Shown: piece after piece, positions 28,701 through 37,707 of the stretch | How the letters are laid out: the number at the start of each line of letters is the position of its first letter | How positions within the stretch are numbered: position 1 is the stretch's first letter | NCBI GenBank assembly: GCA_964464925.1 | Contig: CAYXLI010000002.1 | Location: 1-64,000 of the forward strand | Origin: CAYXLI01 sp964464925 | Lineage (GTDB): Bacteria; Acidobacteriota; Terriglobia; Bryobacterales; Bryobacteraceae | Length of the DNA stretch: 64,000 nt | Reading direction: 5' to 3' | Program-made: the position numbers and the translations under genes | The notes under the pieces: generated by a model | What the model was told of the DNA's origin: nothing | Seen by the model: only the letters and a program-made list of their open reading frames with translations | Database searches by the model: none

Positions 28701-28948
28701 AAGAGCACCTGATTAGAACCAAGCAGATGAAACCCGCGGCTCTCCAATTGCTCAGCGGTGTTACGTTGCGCGGACTCAATCCGTGCACGACGGTCGACGG
28801 CGGCACCTTTGTTCAGATCTTTTCGCGATGCTGTCTGCTCAGCCAGGGGAGGGTCTTTCAAAATGAGGGCGTAACGAACCGGGCGCCCCTCGGCATGGAG
28901 CAAAGCGCTCAAACCGAGCAGGAGAACAGCCAAACGGGCTTTCTTCAC
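25715..28948 (-). CDS. Secreted S8 serine protease with PA, Ig-like and Solibacter-type C-terminal module
   Basis: About 1077 residues. A basic, hydrophobic signal peptide (KKARLAVLLLGLSALLHA) follows the preferred GTG start at 28948; a reading from 29002 adds 18 residues with no signal-peptide character. Catalytic blocks are LDSGIDQNHAGF (Asp), VGHGTAVAMIAAG (His) and GTSFAAPLVAGAAALV (Ser), with a PA insertion (NGAIALVRRGNCARA). After Ig-like domains the last 240 residues, beginning GGVVNAASVQLGQGIAPGSY, match the TIGR03437 type. It is 43 bases upstream of the other protease. Divergent from the small protein at 29073. Confidence 0.88.
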   Translation of the reverse strand: MKKARLAVLLLGLSALLHAEGRPVRYALILKDPPLAEQTASRKDLNKGAAVDRRARIESAQRNTAEQLESRGFHLLGSNQVLLNAVYVLAPENQLDNLRALPGVANVVRLRPIKRKLNAALDLANVPAAWNVLGGSSNAGAGVKIGVLDSGIDQNHAGFQDPSLAPPAGFPKCQQGNGDCNYTNNKVIVARSYVDKLNYEYSDNPADTRPDDTSPRDRVGHGTAVAMIAAGVRNSGPIATITGVAPKAWLGNYKIFGSPGVNDVTFPDVVNQALEDALNDGMDIVSLSLGQPALCGPNTPQSICGNDVDVQVPAVENAVRLGLTVVVAAGNDGDLGTKTPDNSIQSPGTAPSAITVGASENGHIHYQTVSASGSGVTSDLQTINAYFGNGPKPGAPLTAPLRDVAKSGDDQFACTPLTNGSLNGAIALVRRGNCARATKAINAQNAGAVGMILYQDSGEYLFRMLAMENTGIPSVLIGNKAGQALKDLLNAGNAINVTLDPAFREVKDPDYDLIALSSSQGPSIGESAIKPEIVAPGTNLYTATQTYDPNGDMYDPTGYVSADGTSFAAPLVAGAAALVKQKNPGFSPAQIKSALVNTANWNIGDFDSSGKEFRARILSVGNGKLDAAAALNTSVTAEPATLSFGVAGSNLPSKALVFRNSGSGSVTIRLTIQPTDQDTRAQVQLSNTQFSLGGGQSTQITARLSGSTPNPGIYEGYILADTGQQQLRIPYLYLVGDGVPFNILPLAGYEFVGVTGSRLTLAVKVTDQYGVPVAGAPVRFRATLGGGSISVANATTDELGIAETKQATLGRQIGEQAFAVDVANLSYTFNGVARPEPAINTGGVVNAASVQLGQGIAPGSYVSIFGRGLSDSYRVANTPYLPIALGNVSVSFDVQSKKISVPGRLQFATDGQVNVQVPWELQGVSSVSVKVSAGAFSTSVVDIPILDAAPAAFEYTDPASGRMLAAALDEGFKLISGSNPAARGRVAQIYVNGLGPTDTPVASGEVTPSGRLYRTKIMPSVTIAGQDAQVIFSGLAPGNVGLYQINVVVPANAPTGIQPVVITSNGIASKQTNLAIQ

Positions 28949-29072
28949 GTGAATCGAGACGCTCCTAAGATTTGTAAAGTTGCAACACTTTGCGAGGAGC
29001 AAAGCGGGTTACGAACCATCAAAAACACACAGCCGTCTTTCTGCTACAATAACTTAGAGGGTTTCTATTTAC

Positions 29073-29306
29073 ATGGCGAATAAACCAGCATTCGCGCAGG
29101 GCGCCCAAGTGGAGCATCAGAAGTTCGGGCTAGGCTCCGTGGTCTCTTGCGGAGATGACTACATTGTAATCAAGTTCGACGAGCACGGAGAGAAGAAATT
29201 CGTTACCTCCATTGTCCTGCCGGGCTTGAAGAAGAGCGATCGCCAGCCTCCCGTCGAGAAGAAGACCACTCGAGCGCGCAAGAAGACTGCGCCCGCGGCG
29301 AAGTAA
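29073..29306 (+). CDS. Small Tudor-like protein resembling the UvrD C-terminal domain
   Basis: A 77-residue protein. The first 50 residues (GAQVEHQKFGLGSVVSCGDDYIVIKFDEHGEKKFV, a run shortened in databases to GxxVxHxxFGxGxV...) follow the pattern of the small Tudor-like domain at the C-terminus of UvrD/PcrA helicases, which contacts RNA polymerase. Here it stands alone, followed by a Lys/Arg/Ala-rich tail (KKTTRARKKTAPAAK) that could bind nucleic acid. AGAGGG lies 11 bases before the ATG and a TACAAT (-10 like) at 29045-29050. Function is not established; RNA-polymerase or DNA association is inference. Confidence 0.7.
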   Translation: MANKPAFAQGAQVEHQKFGLGSVVSCGDDYIVIKFDEHGEKKFVTSIVLPGLKKSDRQPPVEKKTTRARKKTAPAAK

Positions 29307-29351
29307 TCCACATCGCGTCTCTCTGAAGTTCCAAGCCAGTAGTGTCTCTGC

Positions 29352-30014
29352 TCACCGTTTCATGGCCAGCGTAAGTCCATCACCGAGCGGAAGCATACAC
29401 ATGCTCACGCGCTCGTCCGCATGAATCTTGTCATTAATGCGGCGGATTGCGTTTGTGTCGTCATCGGTGATGGAAGGGTCGATCACATCCCCGTGCCACA
29501 GGACGTTGTCGATCGCGATCAGCCCGCCTTTGCGTAGCAGGACGAGTGCGCGTTCGTAGTAGTTGTCATAGTTCTGCTTGTCCGCATCGATGAAGGCGAA
29601 GTCGAATGTACCGGCCTGCCGTTCGGCGATGAGTTTATCTAGCGTCTCTACAGCGGGCGCGAGATGCAGTTGGATCTTATTCACTACCCCAGCTTCTTTC
29701 CAGTAGCGCCGCCCGATCGATGTCCACTCGTCGCTGACGTCACACGCAACCAGTTGGCCATCCGGTGGTAGCGCAAGCGCCACGCTCAACGCGCTATAGC
29801 CCGTGAAGACTCCAACTTCCAGCGCCTTTTTCGCCTGCATTAATTGGATCAGCAGGCCCATGAACTGCCCCTGCTCCGGAGTAATCTGCATACGGGCAGC
29901 CGGGAGCGGCGCCGTCTCTTCCCTCAACCTGCGGAGCAGGTCCGTATCCCTAAGCGAAACGCGTCTGAGGTACGCAGAAAGAGCTTCGGTCATTTCGATG
30001 TGAGTGACGGACAT
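29352..30014 (-). CDS. SAM-dependent O-methyltransferase (caffeoyl-CoA/catechol type)
   Basis: A 220-residue class I methyltransferase of the family-3 O-methyltransferase group. The SAM-binding motif LEVGVFTGYSALSVALAL is at about residues 65-82. FAFIDADKQNYDNYYE and the DNVLWHGDV segment contain the metal-binding acidic residues. It is cytosolic with no signal. It is last in the AsmA / TonB-receptor / aldo-keto reductase / methyltransferase minus-strand run, 53 bases after the reductase. Natural substrate unknown; catechol-like phenols are the family norm. Confidence 0.85.
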   Translation of the reverse strand: MSVTHIEMTEALSAYLRRVSLRDTDLLRRLREETAPLPAARMQITPEQGQFMGLLIQLMQAKKALEVGVFTGYSALSVALALPPDGQLVACDVSDEWTSIGRRYWKEAGVVNKIQLHLAPAVETLDKLIAERQAGTFDFAFIDADKQNYDNYYERALVLLRKGGLIAIDNVLWHGDVIDPSITDDDTNAIRRINDKIHADERVSMCMLPLGDGLTLAMKR

Positions 30015-30067
30015 TGCTCCTAGTTTATGCGCATGCTCGAGGCTGCTGCAGAAGACCTGGGCGGCGT

Positions 30068-31000
30068 TTAATCCCAGTTCTTTTCTTTTCCGCTTGGCCA
30101 GATCACATTCCGAACCGGCGCGGCAATCTCCTCCAGTTCCAGAAGAAGATCTCTATCGACCGGCTTCTCCACAGCAGCGCAGTTCTCCTCCACGTGCGCC
30201 CGGGTGGCGAGCCCCACCAGTGTGGACGCGCACGCCGGATCCGCCACGGCAAATTGCAGCGCCGCATCGGCGATTCGTGCGCCGCGGCTTCTGCAAAGCT
30301 CCGCCATGCGCTTGCCCGCGGCCTTTACTTCCTCCGGCGCGGGATGCCAATCGGGCGGCTGCTCGTCCGTCAGCAGGCGCATATGCAGGGGAGAAGCATT
30401 AATCAAGCCGATTCCCTTCTCCCGCACGAAGGGAACGAGTACGCTCTTAAGATCCACGTTCAACAGGTTGTAACGGCAATACGAAAGAATGGTGTCCACT
30501 TCCGCCACCTCCGCCACAGCGCGCAACATCTTCACCGGCAGACCCGTGATTCCGATGAACCGTGCCTTGCCGCTTTCCTGAATGCGGAGCATCTCGGGAA
30601 GCGTCTCGCCGATGATCTGCCGCCGGTCTCCGAACTCGATGTCGTGTACCTGGAAGATGTCGATGTAATCGGTCTGTAGGCGCTGCAGGGATTCATCAAT
30701 GCTCCGCCGGATACGCGCCGCGGAGAAGTCGAATTCCGCCTTGCCGTACCGCCCGCACTTTGTAGCAAGAATCACTTCATCACGCCGGCCTTTCAGCGCC
30801 GCGCCGAGGCGCTGCTCGGACGATGTTCGCCCATAGTACGGAGATGTATCGAACAGATTGATGCCTTTGTCGATCGCGAGATGGACGGCTCGCGCCGCTT
30901 CCGCCGGGTCCGCTGCTCCGAACTCATCGCCGAGAGGCGAGGCCCCGAAGCCGAGGATCGACAATGCGAGTCCGGTGTTGCCAAGTATTCTGCGCTCCAT
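30068..31000 (-). CDS. Aldo/keto reductase
   Basis: A 310-residue NADPH-dependent oxidoreductase. The N-terminus RRILGNTGLALSILGFGASP, the DTSPYYGRTSSEQRLG block with the catalytic Asp and Tyr, and the catalytic Lys in VILATKCGRYG are family typical. The DIFQVHDIEF block carries the catalytic His. It resembles the L-galactose dehydrogenase/VpdA-like branch. The ATG lies two bases after the TonB-receptor stop, so translation is probably coupled, suggesting the receptor's ligand or a product is reduced here. Confidence 0.85.
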   Translation of the reverse strand: MERRILGNTGLALSILGFGASPLGDEFGAADPAEAARAVHLAIDKGINLFDTSPYYGRTSSEQRLGAALKGRRDEVILATKCGRYGKAEFDFSAARIRRSIDESLQRLQTDYIDIFQVHDIEFGDRRQIIGETLPEMLRIQESGKARFIGITGLPVKMLRAVAEVAEVDTILSYCRYNLLNVDLKSVLVPFVREKGIGLINASPLHMRLLTDEQPPDWHPAPEEVKAAGKRMAELCRSRGARIADAALQFAVADPACASTLVGLATRAHVEENCAAVEKPVDRDLLLELEEIAAPVRNVIWPSGKEKNWD

Positions 31001-31002
31001 GT

Positions 31003-34000
31003 CTAGAACGTGATCTTAGCTCCCACTTCGAGGCGCCTTGCATTGTCGAGCGTACCGCCTGCCGATCCGAAGTTTGCCGAATTGACCGTAGTAATCGACG
31101 GACCCGCGAAGGTCACCTGGTTGAAGACGTTGAACGCTCGCCCCTGCAGGCTGGCACGGATCTTCTCCGTAATCGCAAGGGACTTCGAGAGCGTCATGTC
31201 GACCTGCCGAAGATTGCCTTCGCGAACATTCGGCAGGAACCGGGGTCCGTTCGGAATCTGAAACTCCGGCGTGGTGTAGAAGGCGGCCGTATTGATCCAA
31301 GGTTTGGTACAGCCGCAATTCGGATTGAAATCGCGCGCGTTCGCAATAGAGGTCTCGTACGGCAACCGCGGATCCTGGCCGGCCACAACGCTCGCCCGGC
31401 TGGGTCCTGCCCCGGCAATACGCGACGTGTCCGGACCGCCAATCGCCACGGGAAGCCCTTTCTGATAAGTGTGAAACGCAAATACCCTCCATCCGCCGGC
31501 GATCCGATTCGTCAGTCCTCCGGTGTTCAGGAACTTTTTGCCTTTGCCGAACGGAATATCCACTCCGTAATAGATCACCAGCCGTTGAGGGATATCGAAG
31601 GAGCCCACCGAGCGTTCCAGGCGAGTGTTGTAGATGTCGCGCAGAGCCGACGGATCGTTAAACGCATTTCCATTTCCGACGCCACCCGTATCGATCAGCT
31701 TCGAGATGGTGTAGTGCGCCGCGAGACTGAACCCTTTCATGAAGCGGCGCTCGTACCGGAACGTCACGGCGTGATAGATGCTGTCTCCCACGGGCGGCCG
31801 GTAATAGGCCAGGCTGCCTCCATAGGCATTTGCCGTGCTGGGGTTGGCAAACTGCGGGAACGGCTTCAGCAACTGCATGCGCGGAATCATTCGCTGCGCC
31901 AGCAGCCCGCTGCTGAACTGACCGAAATACGGGTTGGGCACAAGCTGGTTTAGATAAGCGCCCCCGTTCGCCAAAACTTTCGGATCGATCTGGTTCAGTT
32001 CCATCGACGGAATCGGCAGGTGCACGCCGCGGCTTCCGTAGTAAGTCACATCCACCACAGTCGTTCGCGCGATCTGCCGACCGATAGCAAAATTCCACTG
32101 CTGCATGTACCCCGGCAGCTGGTCCCGTAGGACGATATTGTTGTTCGTGCCGAGCCGGTACGATCCGTCCGCTGGCGGAACAGCGGACGCCGGTTTCTGA
32201 ATCCCGCCCACGAAGGGATCGCTGAGGGTCGTCTTCGGCATGCCGGCCGGATCCACCACGTCCGCGCTGAGCGTGTAGTTATAGGGCGTCGTGGTAATGG
32301 TCGGTTCAAGACCAAGAGGCAAATAGAAAATTCCATAACCAGCCCGGATCGCCGTCTTCGGGGTGGTGCGATATGCCAGCCCGACGCGCGGCCCGAAGTT
32401 CGCCAGATTGGCCGCGCGAATCGTTCGTGGATTGCCGTTGCCGGCGAACAGCATCGCGCCTTTGGGCTTGGCTGGGATAGGAGCGGCGTAATTCGGGTCG
32501 AAATAACTGATGCGGTCGTGCGCCTCTTCCGTACCCGTTTCAGTCTCCCACCGGAGGCCAAGATTGAGCGTCAGCCGCTGATTTACCTTGAAGTCGTCCT
32601 GGACGTACGCCCCCATATAGTGATGAATGCCCGTGAGCGGCTCCACGTGTTCGTAGGAAAAATTCCCCGTCCCGAGCAACATGCTGGCAAAGCCGAATCC
32701 GAGTTCCGGCCGTGCCGCTGCCTGTTGATCGATGGCGGTGAAATTCTTGCTGAAACTGTAGCTGCCCGTCGGGTTGAATACCTGGAATGGATAAAAGCGG
32801 TAGAGACGATACTCGCCGCCGATGCGCAGGTTGTGCCGGCCCTTCACCCAGACGATGTTGTCTTGGACGCCTTGCGTGTCGCGCGGCTGATCGTTATACG
32901 CCGTCCCGCCGAGAGAAGCAAAATCGCCCGCGTTCGAACCGTAGTCGACATTTGGAAAGAACAGAACATTTGCGTTCGCGCGGATGTAATCCGGCAGCCC
33001 CAACTGCGTCGGATCGAACCCGAGCACGTTCGGAATCTGACGCGCATGGAACCGCGCATAGCTGTAGCGGAGCACGTTGTTCACGCTGGGCGAGATCTGA
33101 TACGTGTCGTCAAGTGCCGCATTCCCAAACGTGTCATGCAGCGAATTGGAATTGGTGAAGCGGACGAATTTCGAGGGCTGTGTGTCCGCATTCTCCTGGG
33201 AAGAGATGCGGCCGAAAATTCGGTGCTTCTCGCTGACGAACTGATCCACACGAATCGTGAAGATGTCCCGTGAGTAGCTGCGGCGGTCGCTGAAAAGGTA
33301 GTTGTTGCGGCCCGTGACCGGACTGCCCTCCCGGTTCGGCTGCGGATATTGGCCCACAAAGTTCTTCGAGACCGGATTGATACGGCTCGCCGGAATCACA
33401 TTGCCAGGAAACTGGTCGCGCGTTCGCGCACCATTCACAACCCTGCTGGTGAACGGATCATAGATGCGAATCTGCGTGGGGGTGGATCCGCTCAAGAACA
33501 CAGTTTTCGAGAAGTCGCCGGCGCGCTCCAGCGCTGTCGGAACGCTGGTGACCAGATTCACCGGATCCTTTTCCCGGCGGCCTTCGAAAGCGGCGAAGAA
33601 AAACGTCTTGTTCGTGCCCTTGTACATCTTCGGAATCCATACGGGTCCTCCCAGCGTGAAGCCGTATTGGTGCCTGCGCAGGATCGATTTCGGAGTGCCG
33701 AATCGATTGTTGCTGAAGCTGTTGGCATTGAACGCGTCATTCTGATGGTAGTAATACGACGTGCCGTGATACGCATTCGTGCCGGCCTTCGTAACAATGT
33801 TCACGGCTCCGCCTCCTGTGCGCCCAAATTCCGCGGAGAAGCTGTTTGTCTCTACACGAAACTCCTGCACCGAATCCGGCGGAGGCACGACCACCACGCC
33901 GTTGAAATCGCCGATCGTATTCGCGGCTCCGTCGAGCAGCACTTCATTTGTCGACGTGCGCCCGCCGCCCACGCTAAAGTTCGAATCGAACACATTGCGC

Positions 34001-34503
34001 CCGCCGCGCGCGTCGCCCACCTGCGACTTGGCCGCGACGCCCGGCATGCTGCGGACCAGGCTCATCACATCGCGCTGTTGCAGCGGGAAGTCTTCGATCG
34101 TCTTAGTATCCAAGGTCCCCGCTACGCTCGATGTTTCGCTTTGCAGCAGCGGCACCTCGGCCGTGACGTCCACCGCGGTGGTCACCTGCGCCACGCCGAG
34201 CGAGAAATCGAGTGTCGCCGTTTGGTTCAGGCCGAGTTCTACATCCTTGCGAACTTGCGATTGGAAGCCCGGCGCATCGATCTTCACTTCATAAGTGCCC
34301 GGCAGCAGCAACGGCACATCGTAGACACCCGATTCGTTCGTGCCTGCTTTGCGCGATGCATTCGTCGAAACCTGGACGGCTGTGACGGTCGCACCCGGAA
34401 CAGGGGCGCCGCTGGGATCTGTGATGGTGCCGGTGATACGGGCGTTGAAGGTCTGGGCTCCGGCAACTGCGCAAAGCGCCAGCAGCAGACACGTAACTCT
34501 CAT
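31003..34503 (-). CDS. TonB-dependent receptor with carboxypeptidase-regulatory-like domain (OAR type)
   Basis: A 1166-residue outer-membrane protein. A signal peptide (about 1-16, ending VAGA-Q) is followed by a carboxypeptidase-regulatory-like beta domain (ARITGTITDPSGAPVPGATV), a plug region (about 115-220) and a long beta-barrel ending in a terminal Phe (VGAKITF), as expected for BamA-dependent insertion. This very large OAR-like architecture is expanded in Acidobacteria. It probably imports oligosaccharides or other large substrates; the ligand is not readable. It follows the AsmA gene by 48 bases and leads directly into the aldo-keto reductase. Confidence 0.9.
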   Translation of the reverse strand: MRVTCLLLALCAVAGAQTFNARITGTITDPSGAPVPGATVTAVQVSTNASRKAGTNESGVYDVPLLLPGTYEVKIDAPGFQSQVRKDVELGLNQTATLDFSLGVAQVTTAVDVTAEVPLLQSETSSVAGTLDTKTIEDFPLQQRDVMSLVRSMPGVAAKSQVGDARGGRNVFDSNFSVGGGRTSTNEVLLDGAANTIGDFNGVVVVPPPDSVQEFRVETNSFSAEFGRTGGGAVNIVTKAGTNAYHGTSYYYHQNDAFNANSFSNNRFGTPKSILRRHQYGFTLGGPVWIPKMYKGTNKTFFFAAFEGRREKDPVNLVTSVPTALERAGDFSKTVFLSGSTPTQIRIYDPFTSRVVNGARTRDQFPGNVIPASRINPVSKNFVGQYPQPNREGSPVTGRNNYLFSDRRSYSRDIFTIRVDQFVSEKHRIFGRISSQENADTQPSKFVRFTNSNSLHDTFGNAALDDTYQISPSVNNVLRYSYARFHARQIPNVLGFDPTQLGLPDYIRANANVLFFPNVDYGSNAGDFASLGGTAYNDQPRDTQGVQDNIVWVKGRHNLRIGGEYRLYRFYPFQVFNPTGSYSFSKNFTAIDQQAAARPELGFGFASMLLGTGNFSYEHVEPLTGIHHYMGAYVQDDFKVNQRLTLNLGLRWETETGTEEAHDRISYFDPNYAAPIPAKPKGAMLFAGNGNPRTIRAANLANFGPRVGLAYRTTPKTAIRAGYGIFYLPLGLEPTITTTPYNYTLSADVVDPAGMPKTTLSDPFVGGIQKPASAVPPADGSYRLGTNNNIVLRDQLPGYMQQWNFAIGRQIARTTVVDVTYYGSRGVHLPIPSMELNQIDPKVLANGGAYLNQLVPNPYFGQFSSGLLAQRMIPRMQLLKPFPQFANPSTANAYGGSLAYYRPPVGDSIYHAVTFRYERRFMKGFSLAAHYTISKLIDTGGVGNGNAFNDPSALRDIYNTRLERSVGSFDIPQRLVIYYGVDIPFGKGKKFLNTGGLTNRIAGGWRVFAFHTYQKGLPVAIGGPDTSRIAGAGPSRASVVAGQDPRLPYETSIANARDFNPNCGCTKPWINTAAFYTTPEFQIPNGPRFLPNVREGNLRQVDMTLSKSLAITEKIRASLQGRAFNVFNQVTFAGPSITTVNSANFGSAGGTLDNARRLEVGAKITF

Positions 34504-34551
34504 AGACTGGGCCTATTCTCTCACCCGGCGCCCGATGGTAAGGGAGGCGCC

Positions 34552-36855
34552 CTACTTCTGCTCGGCTTTCTTTTTCTTCAGGGAGTTCAGGATATCGAGA
34601 ATCCCGCCTGCGGGCGTCTGGCCGGTGTCCGGGTTCTTCCCCGTAATCGCATCGATTACAGCGCGGCCAGTCCCCGGCTTGACCAATCCTATGCCCGGGC
34701 CGCCCTTGAGCTTCATCTCGGCGACACGCCCCACATCCGGAGCAAACCGTGGCTGCGCGAGCGTTCCGGTCACAATCGCGGGAATCACCAACTCGCCTTT
34801 TGCATTCGCTAGCGCGGTACTCAGAAATCCGCCGATTCTCGATCCGCCCGACTTCTCGCTCGTATCGCGATCCAAAATCGTAGTCAGGTGCATATTCAAC
34901 GTTTGATCCACCAGATCCACAGTCCCCGTTGCCGACACAGTCCCCGATTCGAGGATCAACCGCAGATTATCCGTACCGGCAACTCCGTCGCGAATCGCCA
35001 CCTCCCCGAACAACTGCACAATATTCGTAAACCCCTCATTGCTTCTCGCATAGCCCAGAAACTTCGCGATCGACGCAGCCTCGTTCAGCAGGTTGATACC
35101 TGCAAGCCGGCCGTTCGTCAGATTCAGATTCAGTTTGCCATTCAGCCCGCGAGCAACGTCCTTCTCCGTAGAGGCGAGACGCATACTCGCGTTTCCTTGT
35201 GCAGCAAGCAAGCCGTACAGCATTCTCTTCAGCGAGGTAGTAGCGGACAGAATCTGGTTCGCGTCCACTCTCTCGAGTTTCGTATTCAGGTTCAGCGTAG
35301 GTGGCTGGGTGCGGCCATCCACCGTAATACTTCCGGTTTGCTTGCCACCGAACAGGTCTGCCGTGACAGGCGCAAGAGTAATCGACCGGCCGTTCAATGT
35401 ACACTCTGCCTGCACGTTCTGAAACACAAAATCGTTGTAAGTGAGCGTTCCTATGTGAATGGCACCCTTGCCAGTCACCGTGGATAAATGTTCCGGCTGC
35501 TGCTTGTTCTGGGCATTCAACGCCTGCAACTCAGCCCCGTTCACCTTATCTGCATCCAACCGGAATGAAATCTCCGGGGAATGGAAATCATGAATGCTCA
35601 ATTGACCCTTTGCATTCGTGCTACCCAACGTAAGCGCAAGGTCACCCAGGCTTACCGTATTCCCGTCGAACCTGAGCGAAGCGGAGTGAACGTGCACGGG
35701 CTTCGCCAGCGAACTCAGGTGCAGTACCGCTTTCTGCAGACGTCCACTGCCTGAGTACGTGGGCGACTCCGTTGTACCGGCAACCTGCACATCCAGCGCG
35801 ATCTGCCCAGCCCCACTCATCTCGTTCCAACCGAAAAGGTGCGCAAGCGTAAAGACATCTGCAAGATCGGCGCCATTCGTACGAATCGCAGCCTTCAGCG
35901 CATTCGTCCTGGTGTTCACTTCGCCCGAGGCTGTCACCGGCATTCTGTCCACGCCGAGTTGAACGTTGTGGATGCGCAGTTCGCCGGACGTGAGATTATC
36001 CTGCACGTCGTACTCCACGCGGACCGGCGTGCTCAGTTCTTTCCCTTGCAGGCGGACTTTCTTCATTTCCATGCGGCCGCGCACGTTCATGACGGAACCG
36101 CTTAGCACGACATCCGCAACGGCGCCAAGGACGCCATCCAAAGTAGCCGGCCGCCCCTGATTCAAAAAACGCTGCACCGCGCCGGCAGAGGCGTCTTCAA
36201 TCGTCAGCCGTCCTTTGAAAACCGTATTCTTGTCTTGCAAGGGCCCGCCGTCACCTTCCAATTCGATCGCGTGTTTGCGCGAACCGTCCAGGTGGGCAGT
36301 CAACTTGCCGTGAAACGGCTTGCCGGGCGCGGATTGGCGAAGCAGCATGTCGATGTGGTCATACTCTGTTCGTGAGTTCTTCACACCGATGTCGCTCACC
36401 GACACTTTCCCGTTCTCAATTGCAAAGGTGCTCAGTTGCAGGCTGTCGGAAGATCCGCCGGTCTTCAATGTAACGATTGTCTCGTAGTTCCAGTGCCTGT
36501 TCGCGTTACGCACCAGTTCGATCGAGGGCTCGCCGAGCGTGAGAGACTGCACTTGCAGTTCTCTCCTCAGCAGAGGCAGCAGAGCGATTCGAACACGGAT
36601 CCCCTTCGCGGTCGCGAACGGGCGGCCAGTGGCGAAATTTGGATCTTCCTCGATACGCACATCCGCAACTCGGATCGCGAGCGGAATGACCTGAAGATTC
36701 ATTTGCCCCAGAGCCACTTGGCGCCCAATTTGTTTCTGCAACGCGGCTTGGATTTGGCCGCGAAACTGGTTTACGTCGACAAAAAGGAAAAGCGCGGTTG
36801 CGAGCGCGGCGGAGACGGCGATGAGAGCACAGGCGGCAATCAGGACTTTCCGCAT
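34552..36855 (-). CDS. AsmA-family protein
   Basis: A 767-residue envelope protein with an N-terminal membrane anchor (KVLIAACALIAVSAALATAL, about 3-22), followed by FVDVNQFRGQIQAALQKQIGRQV, typical of the AsmA N-terminus, and long beta-rich repeats. The AsmA C-terminal region is present at about 590-700 (ANAKGELVIPAIVTGTLAQP). Members are chorein-like bridge proteins linked to outer-membrane lipid homeostasis. It is first in the run that continues with the TonB receptor, which makes an envelope role consistent. Confidence 0.85.
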   Translation of the reverse strand: MRKVLIAACALIAVSAALATALFLFVDVNQFRGQIQAALQKQIGRQVALGQMNLQVIPLAIRVADVRIEEDPNFATGRPFATAKGIRVRIALLPLLRRELQVQSLTLGEPSIELVRNANRHWNYETIVTLKTGGSSDSLQLSTFAIENGKVSVSDIGVKNSRTEYDHIDMLLRQSAPGKPFHGKLTAHLDGSRKHAIELEGDGGPLQDKNTVFKGRLTIEDASAGAVQRFLNQGRPATLDGVLGAVADVVLSGSVMNVRGRMEMKKVRLQGKELSTPVRVEYDVQDNLTSGELRIHNVQLGVDRMPVTASGEVNTRTNALKAAIRTNGADLADVFTLAHLFGWNEMSGAGQIALDVQVAGTTESPTYSGSGRLQKAVLHLSSLAKPVHVHSASLRFDGNTVSLGDLALTLGSTNAKGQLSIHDFHSPEISFRLDADKVNGAELQALNAQNKQQPEHLSTVTGKGAIHIGTLTYNDFVFQNVQAECTLNGRSITLAPVTADLFGGKQTGSITVDGRTQPPTLNLNTKLERVDANQILSATTSLKRMLYGLLAAQGNASMRLASTEKDVARGLNGKLNLNLTNGRLAGINLLNEAASIAKFLGYARSNEGFTNIVQLFGEVAIRDGVAGTDNLRLILESGTVSATGTVDLVDQTLNMHLTTILDRDTSEKSGGSRIGGFLSTALANAKGELVIPAIVTGTLAQPRFAPDVGRVAEMKLKGGPGIGLVKPGTGRAVIDAITGKNPDTGQTPAGGILDILNSLKKKKAEQK

Positions 36856-36911
36856 AGGAGTGCCCCAAGTTTGTCATTCAAGGTGGCCGCGCGCAAGGCT
36901 ATGCTAGGGCA

Positions 36912-37340
36912 ATGGACCCGCAGTACAGCGCGGCGTTTCTCGCGAAGTTGCGTAGCCATTACTTTCAGGATGTTGGACGTCGGCAGTTGCTCGTTGACGT
37001 GTACGGCGCGCTTCTGAAACACGATTTCGATTCGGTTCATGACCACCTCACGGAAGACGTTGTACTGGATATATGCGGCGGCGGCCTGGGATTCGACGGA
37101 CACTGGAAAGGACGGCAGGAAGTCATTCCCATAATCCGGCGTAATTTCAGCATGGTCTCGGAACAGAAGCCGGAACTGGAGGGTATCCTGGAAAGTGCAA
37201 ACGCAATTGCAGTGATGCTCCGTGAAACAGGCATTGCGAACGCAAATGGCCAGCCATACGCCGCTCGCGCGGTGCAATGGTTCAACTTTCGCGACGGGAA
37301 GATCAGCCGGATCGACGAACTGATCGCTCCAGTGCCTTAA
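36912..37340 (+). CDS. SnoaL-like (NTF2-fold) protein
   Basis: A 142-residue soluble protein with the cone-shaped NTF2-like pattern: an N-terminal helix (DVYGALLKHDFDSVHDHLTEDVVLDICGG), a middle WKGRQEVIPIIRRNF segment and a final beta strand VQWFNFRDGKISRIDELI. Members include ketosteroid isomerases, polyketide cyclases and many uncharacterised proteins. No catalytic set can be assigned. It is divergent from asmA and 77 bases upstream of rpsT. Confidence 0.7.
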   Translation: MDPQYSAAFLAKLRSHYFQDVGRRQLLVDVYGALLKHDFDSVHDHLTEDVVLDICGGGLGFDGHWKGRQEVIPIIRRNFSMVSEQKPELEGILESANAIAVMLRETGIANANGQPYAARAVQWFNFRDGKISRIDELIAPVP

Positions 37341-37417
37341 ACGGCCGAATTGCCTGCTTCCCCCAAATGCGCTATCCTGTTATGGAGCAAATCTTGCGTA
37401 AAGGGTTATTTGAGTAG

Positions 37418-37684
37418 ATGGCAAATCATGTTTCCGCGCTGAAGCGGGTGCGTATGACGGAGCGCCGGACGACTATCAACCGCGCCCGTAAATCCCGCCT
37501 GCGTCACCAGATCCGGACGTTTCGGTCGCTGGTCCAGAGCAAGGATGTAACTGGCGCAACTGCTGCGCTGCCAGCGACCTTCTCTTTAGTGGACCGGGCT
37601 GCGAAATGGGGCATCATCAAGAAAAATACCGCTGCCCGCTATAAGTCCCGCCTGACGCTGCGCCTCAAAGCGCTCAGCGCCTAG
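37418..37684 (+). CDS. rpsT: 30S ribosomal protein S20
   Basis: An 88-residue Lys/Arg-rich helical protein that binds 16S rRNA early in 30S assembly. The start MANHVSALKRVRMTERRTTIN and the pattern of RKSRLRHQIRTF, ending in LTLRLKALSA, match S20 in length and composition. AAAGGG lies about 13 bases upstream of the ATG. It is monocistronic, followed at once by a large hairpin terminator shared with the convergent holA. Confidence 0.95.
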   Translation: MANHVSALKRVRMTERRTTINRARKSRLRHQIRTFRSLVQSKDVTGATAALPATFSLVDRAAKWGIIKKNTAARYKSRLTLRLKALSA

Positions 37685-37707
37685 TTTAGGATCTCCCCAG
37701 AGTCTGC

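Noticed and set aside
33349..34812. A 487-codon open frame opposite the first TonB receptor.
   Set aside because: Antisense to a clear receptor gene. The predicted protein is Arg/His-rich and lacks any recognisable domain.
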